From assembly GCA_003427395.1 (NCBI GenBank), contig BFEA01000079.1:1451415-1492285 (forward strand): a DNA stretch of 40,871 nt, in the 5' to 3' direction. This document shows positions 29,585 to 40,400 of this stretch, piece by piece (position 1 is the stretch's first letter; every line of letters starts with the position of its first letter). The stretch is from Chara braunii. Lineage: Eukaryota > Streptophyta > Charophyceae > Charales > Characeae. The notes below the pieces were generated by a model that had not been told where the DNA came from, ran no database searches, and worked only from the letters and a program-made list of their open reading frames with translations. The translations under genes and the position numbers were made by a program.

Positions 29585-30704
29585 GACAAGCGATGCATGG
29601 TATCAATGGTTGTTGAGGCCCTCCTACTTCAAAAATATTTCCGCTTTCTCATAATTTTTATAATTTTGATTTATTTTTTTTCGAAAATCCACGAACTTAC
29701 GCAGAAATTACGCATGCCTTAGCGAACACACTAGGAACTTTGCACAGTTGGGAACTCTGGAATTTGCGGGCGCATTTCTTGTTGATGTGTCCTTCCTTGT
29801 ATATGGGTGTTCCCAAATCCGCCTTGGAAAAGTCTGTGAATTTTCCGTAGGAATCTAAATAGGCGTAAAACTTGTGCGCGTCCAGTTCCTCATGCAGATA
29901 TTGCTTTGAAATTTTAATTTTGAACTAGTTATAGGGCTGGGATGAACGAAGCGTAACTGTTTTTGGTGTCTTTTTGTTTTTGCGTCGGCGCCATGGATGC
30001 AAGCTTCCCCCGTCTCCTGCGGTACCTCAAACCATCTTCACTCATCTCTTCTTCCCACCTTCTTCCCTTGACCCGTAATTGTTTTCTATCCCCTTTTCCT
30101 TTGCATTTCTTTCTCCCTCGCCCCATTTGAATCTTGGTTCTGCTCTGCACCATTTTTCGCCTGCTCCCCCGTCATGCCTTCATCCCCGTATAAGAAGTCC
30201 CTACTGATTCCCCCCAGAGCCTTCAAGTGGTCAGACAACAGCGTGTAAAAAAAATTAATCCCCTCGGGCCCTCGCGCTATGACCTGATTGGCGGTGAAGG
30301 ACGTGCACAAACCAACATGGCCCTCCCAAGGCGAATAATCATATTCCCCTACTCCCTCTCTTTGAACCTTTTTCCTTTCCTCTCTCCCGTCCTCTACTTC
30401 CTCCTTTGCAAGTACAAAATCTGCAAGCTCGCTCGAAAAACTCTCTCTCAATCCATCTGCCAGCTTCCAGGAAGTAGTGTCTAAATGAGGTGATGATTAG
30501 CGAGTCGGAAAGTCCTGATGAGCCGACTGTAGTTTTGCAAGGTTGTGTGTCAGGTGACCGCAACGGACTGCGGGATTTGGGCAAGCAAGTATGGAAGCTA
30601 GGTTGGTGGGGTGACGATCGTTGTGGTGTGGAGATCGGTACGTGGCGGTCGGGATCGCTAGTGCTCGAGTAAGAAAGCTGTGTGTATTAACGAGTGGTTG
30701 CATG
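29585..30704 (-). repeat. repeat family A, minus-orientation copy
   Basis: Reverse-complement copy of 17713-19205 without the 430-bp insertion. It sits between the Ty3 interior and the right LTR and ends exactly where that LTR starts. Minus-strand reading is less damaged than in the other copy. Confidence 0.8.
30086..30451 (-). CDS. 121-codon ORF in repeat A, unknown function
   Basis: The minus frame begins MRESFSSELADFVLAKEEVEDG and continues through DYSPWEGHVG and SFTANQVIARGPEG to LKALGGISRDFLYGDEG. The plus copy at about 17960-18200 encodes matching peptides (ADF..AKEEVEDGR, DYS-WEGH, SFTANQVI) but with in-frame stops. Two diverged copies keeping the same peptide blocks suggests the sequence was coding in the source element. 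Charged, no membrane segment, no motif I know. It could be one exon of a larger frame, since coding-like sequence continues upstream. Confidence 0.4.
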   Translation of the reverse strand: MRESFSSELADFVLAKEEVEDGREERKKVQREGVGEYDYSPWEGHVGLCTSFTANQVIARGPEGINFFYTLLSDHLKALGGISRDFLYGDEGMTGEQAKNGAEQNQDSNGAREKEMQRKRG

Positions 30705-30872
30705 GCCCGGGGTCATCACATGAGAGGAGAAGGTTTGCACTCTTTGTTGTTCGTCCTTTTTTTATTTTTGAAGCTAAGTGTGCGGTGAAGCGCCGGTTTC
30801 TTCAATTTTGCGAGTTTGCTACTTTGCTTCTCTCGTTGGTCCACTTCTTCGGTCAAACTACGACTCCATCAA

Positions 30873-30874
<2 letters not shown>

Positions 30875-30934
<60 letters not shown>

Positions 30935-30935
30935 N

Positions 30936-31024
<89 letters not shown>
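30875..31024. repeat. (CT)n(GT)n compound microsatellite with single N
   Basis: CT at 30875-30965 with N at 30935, then GT at 30966-31024. It corresponds to the CT/N-gap/CA block of the left LTR. Length is unreliable because of the N. Confidence 0.97.
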
Positions 31025-31028
<4 letters not shown>

Positions 31029-32198
31029 ATTGAATAACGTGACGTCTTCTTCATCGCTGTGTACACCCGAGTCCCCACCCTGCTCGTCTCTTTAAGTCCG
31101 ATCGGGTCTCGCAAGAGTGAGCATCATCGAACTATAAGAACTAGAGTGGTCTAGTCATCCAGTCCCTTCTGCTCGCTTTTCTCCTTTTTGTGTGATGAAT
31201 AACATGTGTTCATGGCAATAATAGATATGTGTGTATGAGTTTCTGCCCTCACTTACTTTTGAAGATCAGAGTTTCACAGGTGAACTTAACCAAACGTAAA
31301 TCAGTTGGGAGACAAGAACTTCCGTATATGGTTGAACTGTTGTTTTGATGCATTTGATCTTTATGCATGGTTTATTCTTGTTTCCTTCCTTCCTTCAATG
31401 AATACTCGATAGTTGTCTTTTTTATTGGATGAAATTGTATGGACTCACGCCTCTAGTTAGCCTATGTCATGACCCAAGATTATGAGAACCTGGTGTTATT
31501 TTCTGTTTATGTAGGATTTCTTTGGATTTGTTTCTTTCCCTCAATGAAATGTTGATACTTGCATTTTCGGTCAAATGATGGATTGAGTAGACAAGCACTA
31601 TCAACTCACGTATGCCTATACTGATCCGACAGTGTGCCGACTTCCCGTATCCCCACGACGCCCATTCCTGTATAACAAGGAAAGACCACGTGTATATGAG
31701 TGGGACATATGGAAGTAGATGGAAAAATCGGATGTTGATATTATTTACCTCTCGAAACGAGGTGCTCAGGATGCGTAGGCAATGGTTTTGTCATCGTTGA
31801 TACTCATTTTCCGTCTTATTCCTTATTATTGCCTTTTAACGAGTTGATTGTCATCATGTGGACGACGGTGGCACCCAATTGGCCCAGCACTCTCTATAAC
31901 GATTATCACCGCAGCGAGCGTTATCAGGAAAGAGGGTTCCACTACCGGATACTTGGCAAGGATGATCATAAGGAATAGCAACCCAGATGCGGCCTTCCAC
32001 GTCGGATTCCAAACTCGGTAGTGAGCTACGACGAGACTCTAGAAAACCACGTGTTTTCCGTTCAAAATTTGAAAGGTTTAAACACGCGTTCAATTCCGCG
32101 GGAGTTCAAATCCGCGGTCTGGTGCCTAGTGCCCCTGCGCTGCCTGGGGACCGACTGTGGGGGGCTGTTGGGGGTGCAAGACGTGTGAGAGTGACAGT

Positions 32199-32220
32199 AA
32201 AAAAAAAAAAAAAAAAAAAA
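32199..32220. repeat. poly-A run (22)
   Basis: Twenty-two consecutive A bases within the insertion in the right LTR, followed by CTTGTACGCC. Confidence 0.97.
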
Positions 32221-32329
32221 CTTGTACGCCATCGAGGTGTATATACGAGGGCGTAGCCACGTTCTCGAACGACATTGCACATTCGCGCATGCCATTCGAG
32301 ATGGCAAAGACATCACTCGAATGCGCGCT

Positions 32330-32331
<2 letters not shown>

Positions 32332-32386
<55 letters not shown>
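32332..32386. repeat. (GA)n microsatellite
   Basis: Pure GA run preceded by GAATGCGCGCTT, a phrase that recurs at 32823, so the two may be related edges of one module. Confidence 0.96.
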
Positions 32387-32389
<3 letters not shown>

Positions 32390-32396
32390 GCACGAA

Positions 32397-32705
32397 CCTC
32401 AACCCCACACCCCAACCCTCAACCTCACACCCCCAACCCTCAACCCAACACCCCCAACCCTCAACCCCACACCCCAACCCTCAACCCCACACCCCCATCA
32501 CTCAACCCCACACCACCAACACTCAACACCACACCCCCAATCCTTAACCCCACACCCCACACCCTCAAACCTCAACTCGACAACCCCAACTCTCAACCCC
32601 ACACCCCCAACCCTCAAACCCACGGCCCCAACCCTCAACCCCACGGCTGCAACCCTCAATCTCACACCCCCAGCCCTCAACTCCACACCGCCAACCCTCA
32701 CACCC
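32397..32705. repeat. CCCTCAACCCCACACCCCCAA minisatellite (about 21-bp unit)
   Basis: About fifteen drifting copies of CAACCCTCAACCCCACACCC. It is open in several frames on both strands (Thr-Leu-Asn-Pro or Gly-Val-Gly-Leu repeats), which explains the long open frames here. It differs from plant telomere repeat CCCTAAA. Confidence 0.93.
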
Positions 32706-32804
32706 CCGCAAAGCGCACGAACGGAGTGCGCCTCCCCAATGCCCCCATCCCGTGCGCCCCACTGACGAGCGAGCGTTCATTTTTTTCCCATGCTCCACCA
32801 CGTG

Positions 32805-32830
32805 GCGCATTCAAACGCATTTGAATGCGC
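32805..32830. repeat. 11-bp perfect palindrome with 4-nt loop
   Basis: GCGCATTCAAA (32805-32815), CGCA, TTTGAATGCGC (32820-32830). Near the right end of the LTR insertion. Confidence 0.9.
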
Positions 32831-33173
32831 GCTTGAGAGAATTGAACGTGCGGGTTTGTACGTGAACGCACGTTCTTCACGTTCACCCGGCAACATAGAC
32901 GAGACTTAATTCGAAAACGAGATCCCACGTGTGTATCCCCGCCTGCCCGTTCGATAAGACGTCGAGTAACCCGTATGGAAGTTGAGAGAGATTTTTTGGG
33001 TTGAACTGACCTTTGAAAGTTGCGTGCGGGCCTGTTCTGCAAGTAAGATTCCTGTTTTGTCGGGTTCTCCTCACTCAATTTCCTAAAAATCCTTGGCATA
33101 TCGTATTTTTGTCGTTCTTTCAGGGCCTGTTCCGTATTTTTAATCACTCCGGCTGGAGGACAACATAGGGCGT

Positions 33174-35509
33174 GAGGTGGGATGTCACATCCTCGGTGGG
33201 GGGGGCAGCTAATGCAAAGACTGAGCATTTTGCCGGTAGCTGCACCTTCAGTCTACTTCCCTTACACCCCATCGAGTAGCAGTAGTGGCCATAACACCCC
33301 CACACACCACATACAACCCCGTGTTGGTCATGGTGCCTACAAAGATCGATCAGGGGTATCAAGCCAACTATCATTGTGACAGACCCACAGGGATGGTGGT
33401 CCGTCAGGATCAAGACGAACGGATGAGGATGAAGGGGATGAGAGGGAGCTGGAAGAGAAAACGCAAGTTTGACTCAGACTCAACACACACGTACTCCAAA
33501 CTATGCGGATGAAGAATGAATCTACAAACATACTGCAGTTGGGGTATAGCCCCAACGGACTGACTGAATTGGACTGGAGTGGCCTGATATCGACAGTGGT
33601 ACCAGGCAGGACTGAACTAGATTGAATGAATACACAGTCTGTGGGATCAGGCCACGACCTCGTCCCATAGGCCGAGCAATAAAATAGCCTGATGGCCCTA
33701 GCTCTAGGCCAAGGCAACAAGAGGAACGCTGCACGATCCTCTTACCTGTAATGGATCGCAAGAGCCAAAAACACGCTGCATGGACTTTGACATTATGTCT
33801 AGCCAAGCAAACCCCATGCAGAATCCATGCGATGCAGCCTAAGCTACGTAATGTCAGAGTAAAAACAAACGTATGATATGCATATCTAAGCTACGTAATG
33901 TTAGAGTAAAACCAAACGTATGACATTATGTCTAAAGTTCGAGATACAACCGCCTTACTCATGAAAGGAAAAGGTAGCAATATGTCACAAGATAATGTCG
34001 TGTCGCTGAACCACTAAGTGTGGGATGGTCTCATAGGGGTTGAATGCAGCGTAAGAATTGAAACTCCTAAGGGCAATTACACACAAAGATGGGATAGGTC
34101 ATCGTACTCAGGGTGATGGAGTGGTAGCAAAAACAAAACCAATAACCCTAATACATAGACAATCAAGACGGGTAGTGCTCGACACTATGTACGGTCAACC
34201 ATGAAAGGGGAGTCTGGAATAGGGTGGATATATGTCTAACTCATGGCATGCAATGACCGTTTCTAGGGTGATGAAGGTAGTGGGTGAAGGAAACATGCAC
34301 ACAACTCACCGACTAGGGAGGAAGCCAGATATGGGAGCAGGGAAACCAGGATAATGCTACGGTCCCAATGCCCATGAGATACCAAGGGAGAGCCCAACTC
34401 AGGGAGAACCAGCTACTTGAGAACCATAATGCGACACATAGGAAGGAATGCACAAGATAGGGTGGTGACGTGAAGTAATAACGTTCAAAATAGTTGTAGT
34501 CCATAAAGTATTAACGTCGTCGAAGTGGTCGATGACGTCGATGAAGTAAGACTCGAGTCGATGTCGACGCAGAGCCACAAAACGCTGACATCATGTGTTA
34601 GGCTGTTCTTTTCATAATCGTTCGTTGAAAACAGGGTTCCGCCTCAGAAGCAGTGGTATAAAGGTCTTAGGCTGAGAAGAATAACGAAGATCATCTCATC
34701 AAGTAAAAAACTGATCAGGGTCGACTTTGGTGTCGATCTGACGTTCTTGTACGATTGGATATAAGGTGTATTTATTTTATTTGTTTTGTCTTAAGAGAGA
34801 TGTAAAGGGACTAGGATTGTTTATGGGTTCACGCTTGGTTGAGACTGTCCTAGTCGACCGGGCCCAGTGCCTGAGGCTGATATTACCAATAAGACGATTA
34901 AGGTCGGGGTCCTCATAGTCTACCCGGAGTGGCCAAACAGAACATGCTGAGAATCGGGCTCAGCTTCCCACATATGATGATGATGATGAAGATGAATTTC
35001 TGTGTAAACTGTGAGATAATCATACTAATGATGATTAATATAGAAAAAATATAAAAGACTATGCTATATCAACAATTCTAGTTTCCTAATCCCGGAACAA
35101 CTCCTAGCCCTTTTTGTACTAGGACATTACATCTTAGAGACAATGCCATCCTAACCAATGTCAACCATAGTTGACCTGTTCTCGCCACCTAAACTATCCC
35201 TGGACCCATATGTTGTCAAGGCAACCCCCCCCGGTTCGCCACTGGATTGCCTTTCTCCCTCAGTAAATCCCCAGATCTCTCTACAAGGCCTCACACTCCT
35301 GCCATTTGCAGGTTACAAGGCAACGCCCCTCGTAGGGGGCAGTGAGAAGTACGGCCTACGCACCCGACTAGAGCGGCGAAGGAACGGCGCAACCGCAGTC
35401 GTCTCGGCGGCTCGCGGGGTTATTTTGCTTTGTCTCCAAGTTATCTCTTGTTCTTGCTGTTTTGCTTTGCTTTTACTCATGTGTGACATGGCCGGGAGGA
35501 CTCTCACCT
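33174..35509. other. unassigned region with small repeats
   Basis: No convincing gene. A 47-bp-period duplication AAGCTACGTAATGT-AGAGTAAAA lies at 33841 and 33888, and GACATTATGTCTA occurs at about 33789 and 33925. GATGATGATGATGAAGATGA is near 34976. The 124-codon plus frame 35158-35532 has no domain I know and overlaps the next retroelement. Part may be LTR or 3' sequence of the minus-strand Ty3 element. Confidence 0.5.
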
Positions 35510-35714
35510 TTAGCGAAAAATACGAGAGTTGATGCGATCGACATCGTGAATCTGTCGAAGGTAGTAAGAAAACTTCACATGAAAGCTGATCGAACTAGTG
35601 ACAGTATCGGAACCGACGGCTTGAAGGATGCAGCATGAGCCAAAAAAACGACGCCTGAACTTGTGAAGCGTATCCACTTTGAGTTGCAAGTGGTGTGCGC
35701 CGACGAACACATCT

Positions 35715-36002
35715 TCACCGATTTTGAATGAATGATCCATTTGCAATCGGTTCGCTCTTGCGGCCATGCAAGTCTGGGAGACGGCTAAACTCTAGTGTGC
35801 GCGCCTCATAATCGTCACCATATGTGCAATCCATCGTCACCATATGTGCAATCCAGACATTAAGCGCAAAACAACGACTGTAAGGGCGCAACCACGACGG
35901 GCGCAAAAAAACCATGGGTACACGAGGGTTGTAGCCGAGGTTGCAATAGAATGGCGACATCCCCATGGCTGGTGAAATGACATGGTTATACTCAATCTCC
36001 AC
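35715..36002 (-). pseudogene. integrase core end fragment
   Basis: A 95-codon frame that starts EIEYNHVISPAMGMSPFYCNLGYNP, the helix after the catalytic Glu in Ty3 integrases, where AYN...S...SPF...G..P is strongly conserved. The second half is altered by the 22-bp internal duplication, which is not a multiple of three. Confidence 0.8.
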
Positions 36003-36301
36003 GTGGGATAAGTGTAAATCTCACTGCCACCCATCGCCAATAAACTTTCGAAGGATGTTACCGAGAGTTTTGTTGGTTACCTCAGTCAAACCATTCGTCT
36101 AAGGGTGGTAAGACGATGAGAAACGCAACTGAAAATTGTACACCTCGTGTAGGCGTCGTCAGAATGTGTCGGTAAAGCATGAGTCACGGTCATAGATGAT
36201 GCTTTGAGCCAAACTGTAATCTCTCATGACTCAGTCGAAAACGATGTCGACGACTTCACAAGTGTCAATGCAATAGCGGCAGGAGAAGAAACGTTTACGC
36301 T

Positions 36302-36592
36302 TCATGAAGCGATACTATCATGACCGCGCTTAGTGGGAGGGCACAGGGGACAAACAAAATTCATCGAGATGAATTTCCAATGACCCTTAGGTATAGGTAG
36401 AGGCAAGAGTAACCCATAAGGAAGATGATTCGCACTATTCACCTCCTGGCATGTAGGACACTCTTGAACATAGCTCCAGACGAGTTCCTTGTTCTCGAGG
36501 CAAATATACAGGCGACAAACATGGGCCAACGTCTTGTGGAAGCCCATATGGCTGGCAGCTGCTTGGTCGTGGAACTCGACTACGACTTGCAC
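36302..36592 (-). pseudogene. integrase HHCC zinc domain and core start
   Basis: A 96-codon frame with H8-x6-H15 (HDQAAASHMGFHKT) and C45-x2-C48 (CPTCQ), the integrase zinc-binding domain, followed by LPIPKGHWKFISMNFV. The first core catalytic Asp position (in a S-M-D-F motif in relatives) is Asn78 here. The frame breaks at KRGHDSI shortly after. Confidence 0.85.
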
Positions 36593-36600
36593 ACGGAGCT

Positions 36601-37160
36601 GCCCAGTGGAGGGAACAAAAACATGTGGTTCTGGCTGACCAGATCTACCATGCTAGTACACGAGACTGTTCTCACCGAGGGAGTATGAAGGAACGGTCTT
36701 GTCACGCCGCAATGTCGCGATAATCTAGGCAGTGGTGGTACTGAGTGCGATACGTTGTCGGTGTGAATACCCTTACAAGGGTATCTGCCCTGCTTTTTGC
36801 AAGTGACTGAAAATAAGTTTGGTTCAAGGTCTGCGTACGCCGCGCGAATCGCGGCCGTGTTTCAATTACATTGACTAAGTGATTGACTAGAAAATAGGGA
36901 GTGTTTGAATGCGCATACATAAGGCACGTGTGATCTCTTTCCTTGTTGGTGATTGTAAAGCCGGCATGGTTGCCGGCCATGCTTTTATTTTTGATTAAAC
37001 AAGGATTAAAATATTTTGTCTTTTAATTGGTATGCGTGACAACGATAAGTGTGAGGCGTGACCATCGTGGGGTTTTAGCTAGTAGGCCGAGAGAGTGACC
37101 GGTGAACCCGCGCGCGTAGCGATACCTGTATATATGGCTTACAACTAGTGCTAAACCCAG
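36601..37160. other. unassigned region upstream of minus-strand integrase
   Basis: A 92-codon minus frame (36702-36980) shows no RT or RNase H signature. A perfect hairpin GCCGGCA-TGGT-TGCCGGC (36960-36977) is followed by CATGCTTTTATTTTT. No gene supported. Confidence 0.5.
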
Positions 37161-37450
37161 CCTTCGGGTCTAGCACAATTGGTTATGTTGTCGGACATTT
37201 ATCCACGAGATCCAGGGATTGAGGCCAGTCGACAATGTTGCACGAGTTTTGAAGCAGTTTAAGGGAGTTGAGGGGATGAGGGTCCCGCAAGACTATACCC
37301 TTGGTTTCGCCGACAGTACCAACAGCGGACCCGACCGGTGGGACCAAGGAGGTGTCGGTGGTCCTCATTCCCCTCTCCGTCCGTCTATCTCCTTTCCCCT
37401 TCACTTTAGTGGTGTCTTCATTATTATTTTTATTTTTATTTTTCATGTTT
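37161..37450 (+). repeat. tRNA-Lys-like SINE candidate
   Basis: A box TAGCACAATTGG (37171-37182) fits TRGYNNARNNGG fully. TCGGACATTTATCCACGA sits where the anticodon arm of tRNA-Lys(TTT) would be. The B box GGATTGAGGCC (37216-37226) has two mismatches to GGTTCRANNCC. Spacing is that of a tRNA. About 200 bases later is an AT-rich tail of ATTATTTTTATTTTTATTTTTC (about 37421-37443). A pol III head plus body plus T-rich tail is the layout of some plant SINEs. Not a functional tRNA, since the acceptor stem does not pair. Confidence 0.55.
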
Positions 37451-40400
37451 TCCTTTCCCGCGTGTTTCGTTCCCCGTTTCTAAGGCACGATGCGTGTACA
37501 ACATGGGGTCCGTGGTCGTGGTTTCCCTCACTTCCCATCTGGAGAGCGTGGATAACCTAAAGTGGAAGGGAATCGGAGAACATTCCGAGAAGGTCGCAAG
37601 AAACTAAAGCAAGGTATACAACAGTACCGAGGGGGGGGGGTTGTTCATTGTACTTGGGCGTCGGGGCTAAAGACTCCTTCGGGATAGCAGGGACTATTGG
37701 CCAGCGTTGTCCACGACCAACTTAGATCGGCCGCTGCGAAGTCCAATGCTACCGGGAGTGGCGCTGGCCGAAGATAACAGGCGTTGTGTTAAAAACAAGC
37801 GGGCAACGGAGCGATGGAAAGAGAAGAGAGAGGGAACCTGTAGGTAGTTCACGTGAGGGTACATTCCACGAAGGAGATGGTGAATAAGAAGCGGGGCGCA
37901 GTAGGGGAGGTCGAGCTTGCTCGTTTGTGAGCGGATTCGAGCTAGGGAAGAAGTGCTCCAAGGGTTTTGCCCCGGGCGAGTTCCATGGTAAAGTCAGATT
38001 GAGAAGAAAATTAGTATAAGAGGAGTAAGAGAAGGAAAACGGTGCCCGAGAGATGGCGAAAGTGAAGAAGAAGGGAAGTGAGGAGCTTGTATCTTGCCCA
38101 ATCCTCAATTGAATCGGGTGGTAAAGGATGTTGTTCTGGGATTTCCGGACCGGGTGAATCCAATAGCGCATTCAGTTTTTGAGCCAGGTGGGCAAGATTT
38201 GTGTGGTGGGCAGTAGTAGTTGTGCGCAAGGGAGGTACGTTTGAAGACGTATCGATGTACCTAGCCGTACGTTAGAGGGAAGTTCATTTCCTTTTCGTAC
38301 ATTGGGTGAGCAGCGGCGGGAAGGGGGAAAGAGCGAATGAGGGAGAAGAGACTTACCTGCAAAGTGATGATGCCAAGTGAACCGAAAGTCGGATTATAGT
38401 ACCAAATTTGCGCGCGTCGAGCCTATGGAAGTATTGGGTGATGTACCATTCCATATTATACGGAAAGATTCAGTTTATCTGAATAAGAAAAATAAATTTG
38501 TGATCCTGCTTATCACGTCCGCTGTTGGTGTCCTGTAAGTGTTCATTACGATCGCGATATCGCTTGCTGTAGTGCTCGCCTTTTACTCCTCGGCTTAGTA
38601 GCCTGCATCCCGATGTTGTCGATCTTGGCGGTTGACTCGGTGATCATTGTTCTTGATAACAACCGTAACTGATCTCGATCGTGGTGTTCGAAATCGGCGT
38701 ATCACTCAATTTGGTAGCAGTCGTGACCCTCCTCGCGGATACGATCCTTGTCACGCTGCTTACCAACCTCATATTCTGAGTTGCCACAGTATTACAAGGG
38801 GGATCGACTTGACTCCAACTGAGGTTGGAACCAAGCCCGCGAGAGGGAGGCAACAAGCAAATGCGGGCACCATACCTCAGTAACAGAAAGGAGGGACGCG
38901 TGTGGGGTATTGATGATGGACTGCATGGTTAGCATTTGCATGAGCTTCGGTTCTTGCTGCTGACAATAACAGGTGACATCGCTTGTCGGAGAGTAGATAG
39001 GGTGGATGTGTGACTATAGTCCGGGGATGAATGTCGAAAAAGGAATGACGTCGAAGTGGGATCAGAATTTGAGTAAAGGGGATGATCGTGGCATGCAACC
39101 TTTGCTAATTGGCTACTGATGCTGCTAAACCCCTTCGCCGCTCCTACTAGCTATGCCTTTTCCTTGAGGTGGACTGGGAACTCTTATGACTTGAGAAACA
39201 GCGATAGCGGACTACTATTGTTGTATTGCTTGGTCGTATCTCTGAGTTGCGGTTGTATGGTGACGCTAGTTTCCTTGCTATAGCTGTTGTTGTCCGCTGT
39301 TGTGGTACAGAGTTGTCGATACTGTTGTTACAATCTTCAAACAACAAACTGTTGTCTCCCGCTGCGCAACTTGACGACACTTTTATTGAGCATTTACCAC
39401 ACACTAGTTGTGCTTGTGCTGAATAGCACTGCGCTGATGCTTGGCCTAGGTCGCGCAATGTCGAAGCCTTCCGTTGTCTGTCACTTAGCTTTGCCATGCA
39501 GTGTTGTGACGTGGTACGTCGTTGTTAGTACATTACTACAACGTTTTGAGGCTGCATAGTGAGCCCTTGGTCGGAGGTTGAAGCGGTGAGACTTCGGGGG
39601 TTTAGGTTATGTAACGGGGTTCATTGCAGCGACCTAGAGGTCTATCAGAGGCAGTTGCTCTGCGTTCCGACTTCGGTTTGGTCATCCTGTTGTAGCTTTG
39701 GCCGCCATTGCGGGGCCCTCAGGCGCATCAAGGAATCAAGCCCTCTCACGATAGTCTGTGTTCACCTTTCTTAGATCTGAGCGGCTAAACCTTTCTCCTT
39801 TTGCCCTTCTTATTTTAAGTCTAGTATGTTGGTTCTGAGAGGAAGGCGCCAGGCGACATTGAAACCCGTAATCCGTGCTAAATCCTCTGTAGGAGGATTG
39901 CCACACCAGTTGTGGGAGCTTTGCTAGAACCTTGGCGAGGTTTGGGAGGCATGGAATTGAGTAGTAATTTTCATCTCCTTCTATAAACCCAGTAAAACCC
40001 CTTACCTATACATCTGGTTACAGTTTGCCTGAGTATACTACATGCATCCCTACTGAATTTATGTTTGACTTTGTGGACTTAAATCAAAGTTAAGAATGCA
40101 TGCACAATCTCAGTTCCATGTAGTGGACAATCCCAACCTCCAAAACCTCACCTACGTATCTGTTACATAGGGTTGGTCCCATACGTTGCGAGTACAATCG
40201 TGCAACATGATATTGTGTTAATCGCCAGGTAGAGTGAAACATGGCAGGAGGCTACTGGAAAAATATTGGGTGTACGTCAACCATGTGGCATCAGCAACAA
40301 AGGCACTTGCATAATTTGCATTGCATTGATGGTGGTTTAAACTTTGCATTACATCCTCACAAATGGCAAGAAATTTGTGGTTACAGTCAGCGTTTGAGAT

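Larger units (their letters stand above)
32039..32906. mobile_element. 868-bp insertion in right LTR with 9-bp direct repeat
   Basis: GACGAGACT occurs at 32030-32038 and 32898-32906. The left LTR reads straight through the equivalent point (GCGACGACAAAACTTAATTCG near 20761-20781), so it looks like an empty site. Inside: a 22-base A run (32199-32220), GA repeats (32332-32386), a CCCTCAACCCCACACC minisatellite and short palindromes. A 9-bp duplication is typical of Mutator-like elements, but I see no clear TIR. Sequence just inside the left edge weakly resembles the LTR, so partial LTR duplication is an alternative. Confidence 0.6.
30705..33173 (+). mobile_element. right long direct repeat, candidate 3' LTR
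   Basis: Same-orientation partner of 19220-21079. It begins GCATGGCCCGGGGTCAT-ACATGAGAG and ends CAACATAGGGCGTGAGGT. It is longer because of a larger microsatellite (30875-31024) and an 868-bp insertion (32039-32906). Removing those leaves about the same length as the left copy. No polypurine tract was seen immediately upstream, because repeat A lies there. Confidence 0.65.
35510..36600 (-). mobile_element. Ty3/gypsy integrase remnant, minus strand
   Basis: Minus-strand order: zinc domain (36592-36302), damaged core (36300-36000), core end (36002-35715, EIEYNHVISPAMGMSPFYCNLGYNPRVP) and C-terminal domain (35767-35510: FKIGEDVFVGAHHLQL, HKFRRRFFG, GSDTV). Several frame changes and stops. A 22-bp unit ATCGTCACCATATGTGCAATCC is tandemly doubled at 35813-35856 within the core end. 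RT and gag are not found on this strand in the window, so it is a fragment, and from a different family member than the 21-27 kb element. Confidence 0.87.

Noticed and set aside
28666-29616. 316-codon ORF as a host or envelope-like gene
   Set aside because: Ser/Leu/Pro-rich with no domain, signal peptide or membrane segment, and it overlaps a more protein-like frame; not called as a gene.
32157-32824. Pro/Thr/Asn repeat proteins of about 200 residues on the plus strand
   Set aside because: They come from the GA tract plus the 21-bp minisatellite and exist in two plus frames and the minus strand, so there is no coding preference.
34643-34660. AAGCAGTGGTAT resembling the start of the SMART cDNA adapter
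   Set aside because: Only 12 bases match and the next bases (AAAGG) differ from the oligo; likely chance, unlike the Nextera junction at 2628-2665.
35603-35617. A second copy of AGTATCGGAACCGAC, the primer-site candidate at 21084
   Set aside because: On the minus strand it encodes the conserved GSDTV of an integrase C-terminus. One or two chance 15-base matches are expected in a window this size, so it is not a second primer site.
36960-36990. GC hairpin followed by T-rich sequence resembling a bacterial terminator
   Set aside because: No bacterial gene context, and the T tract is interrupted; treated as a chance palindrome near a retroelement.
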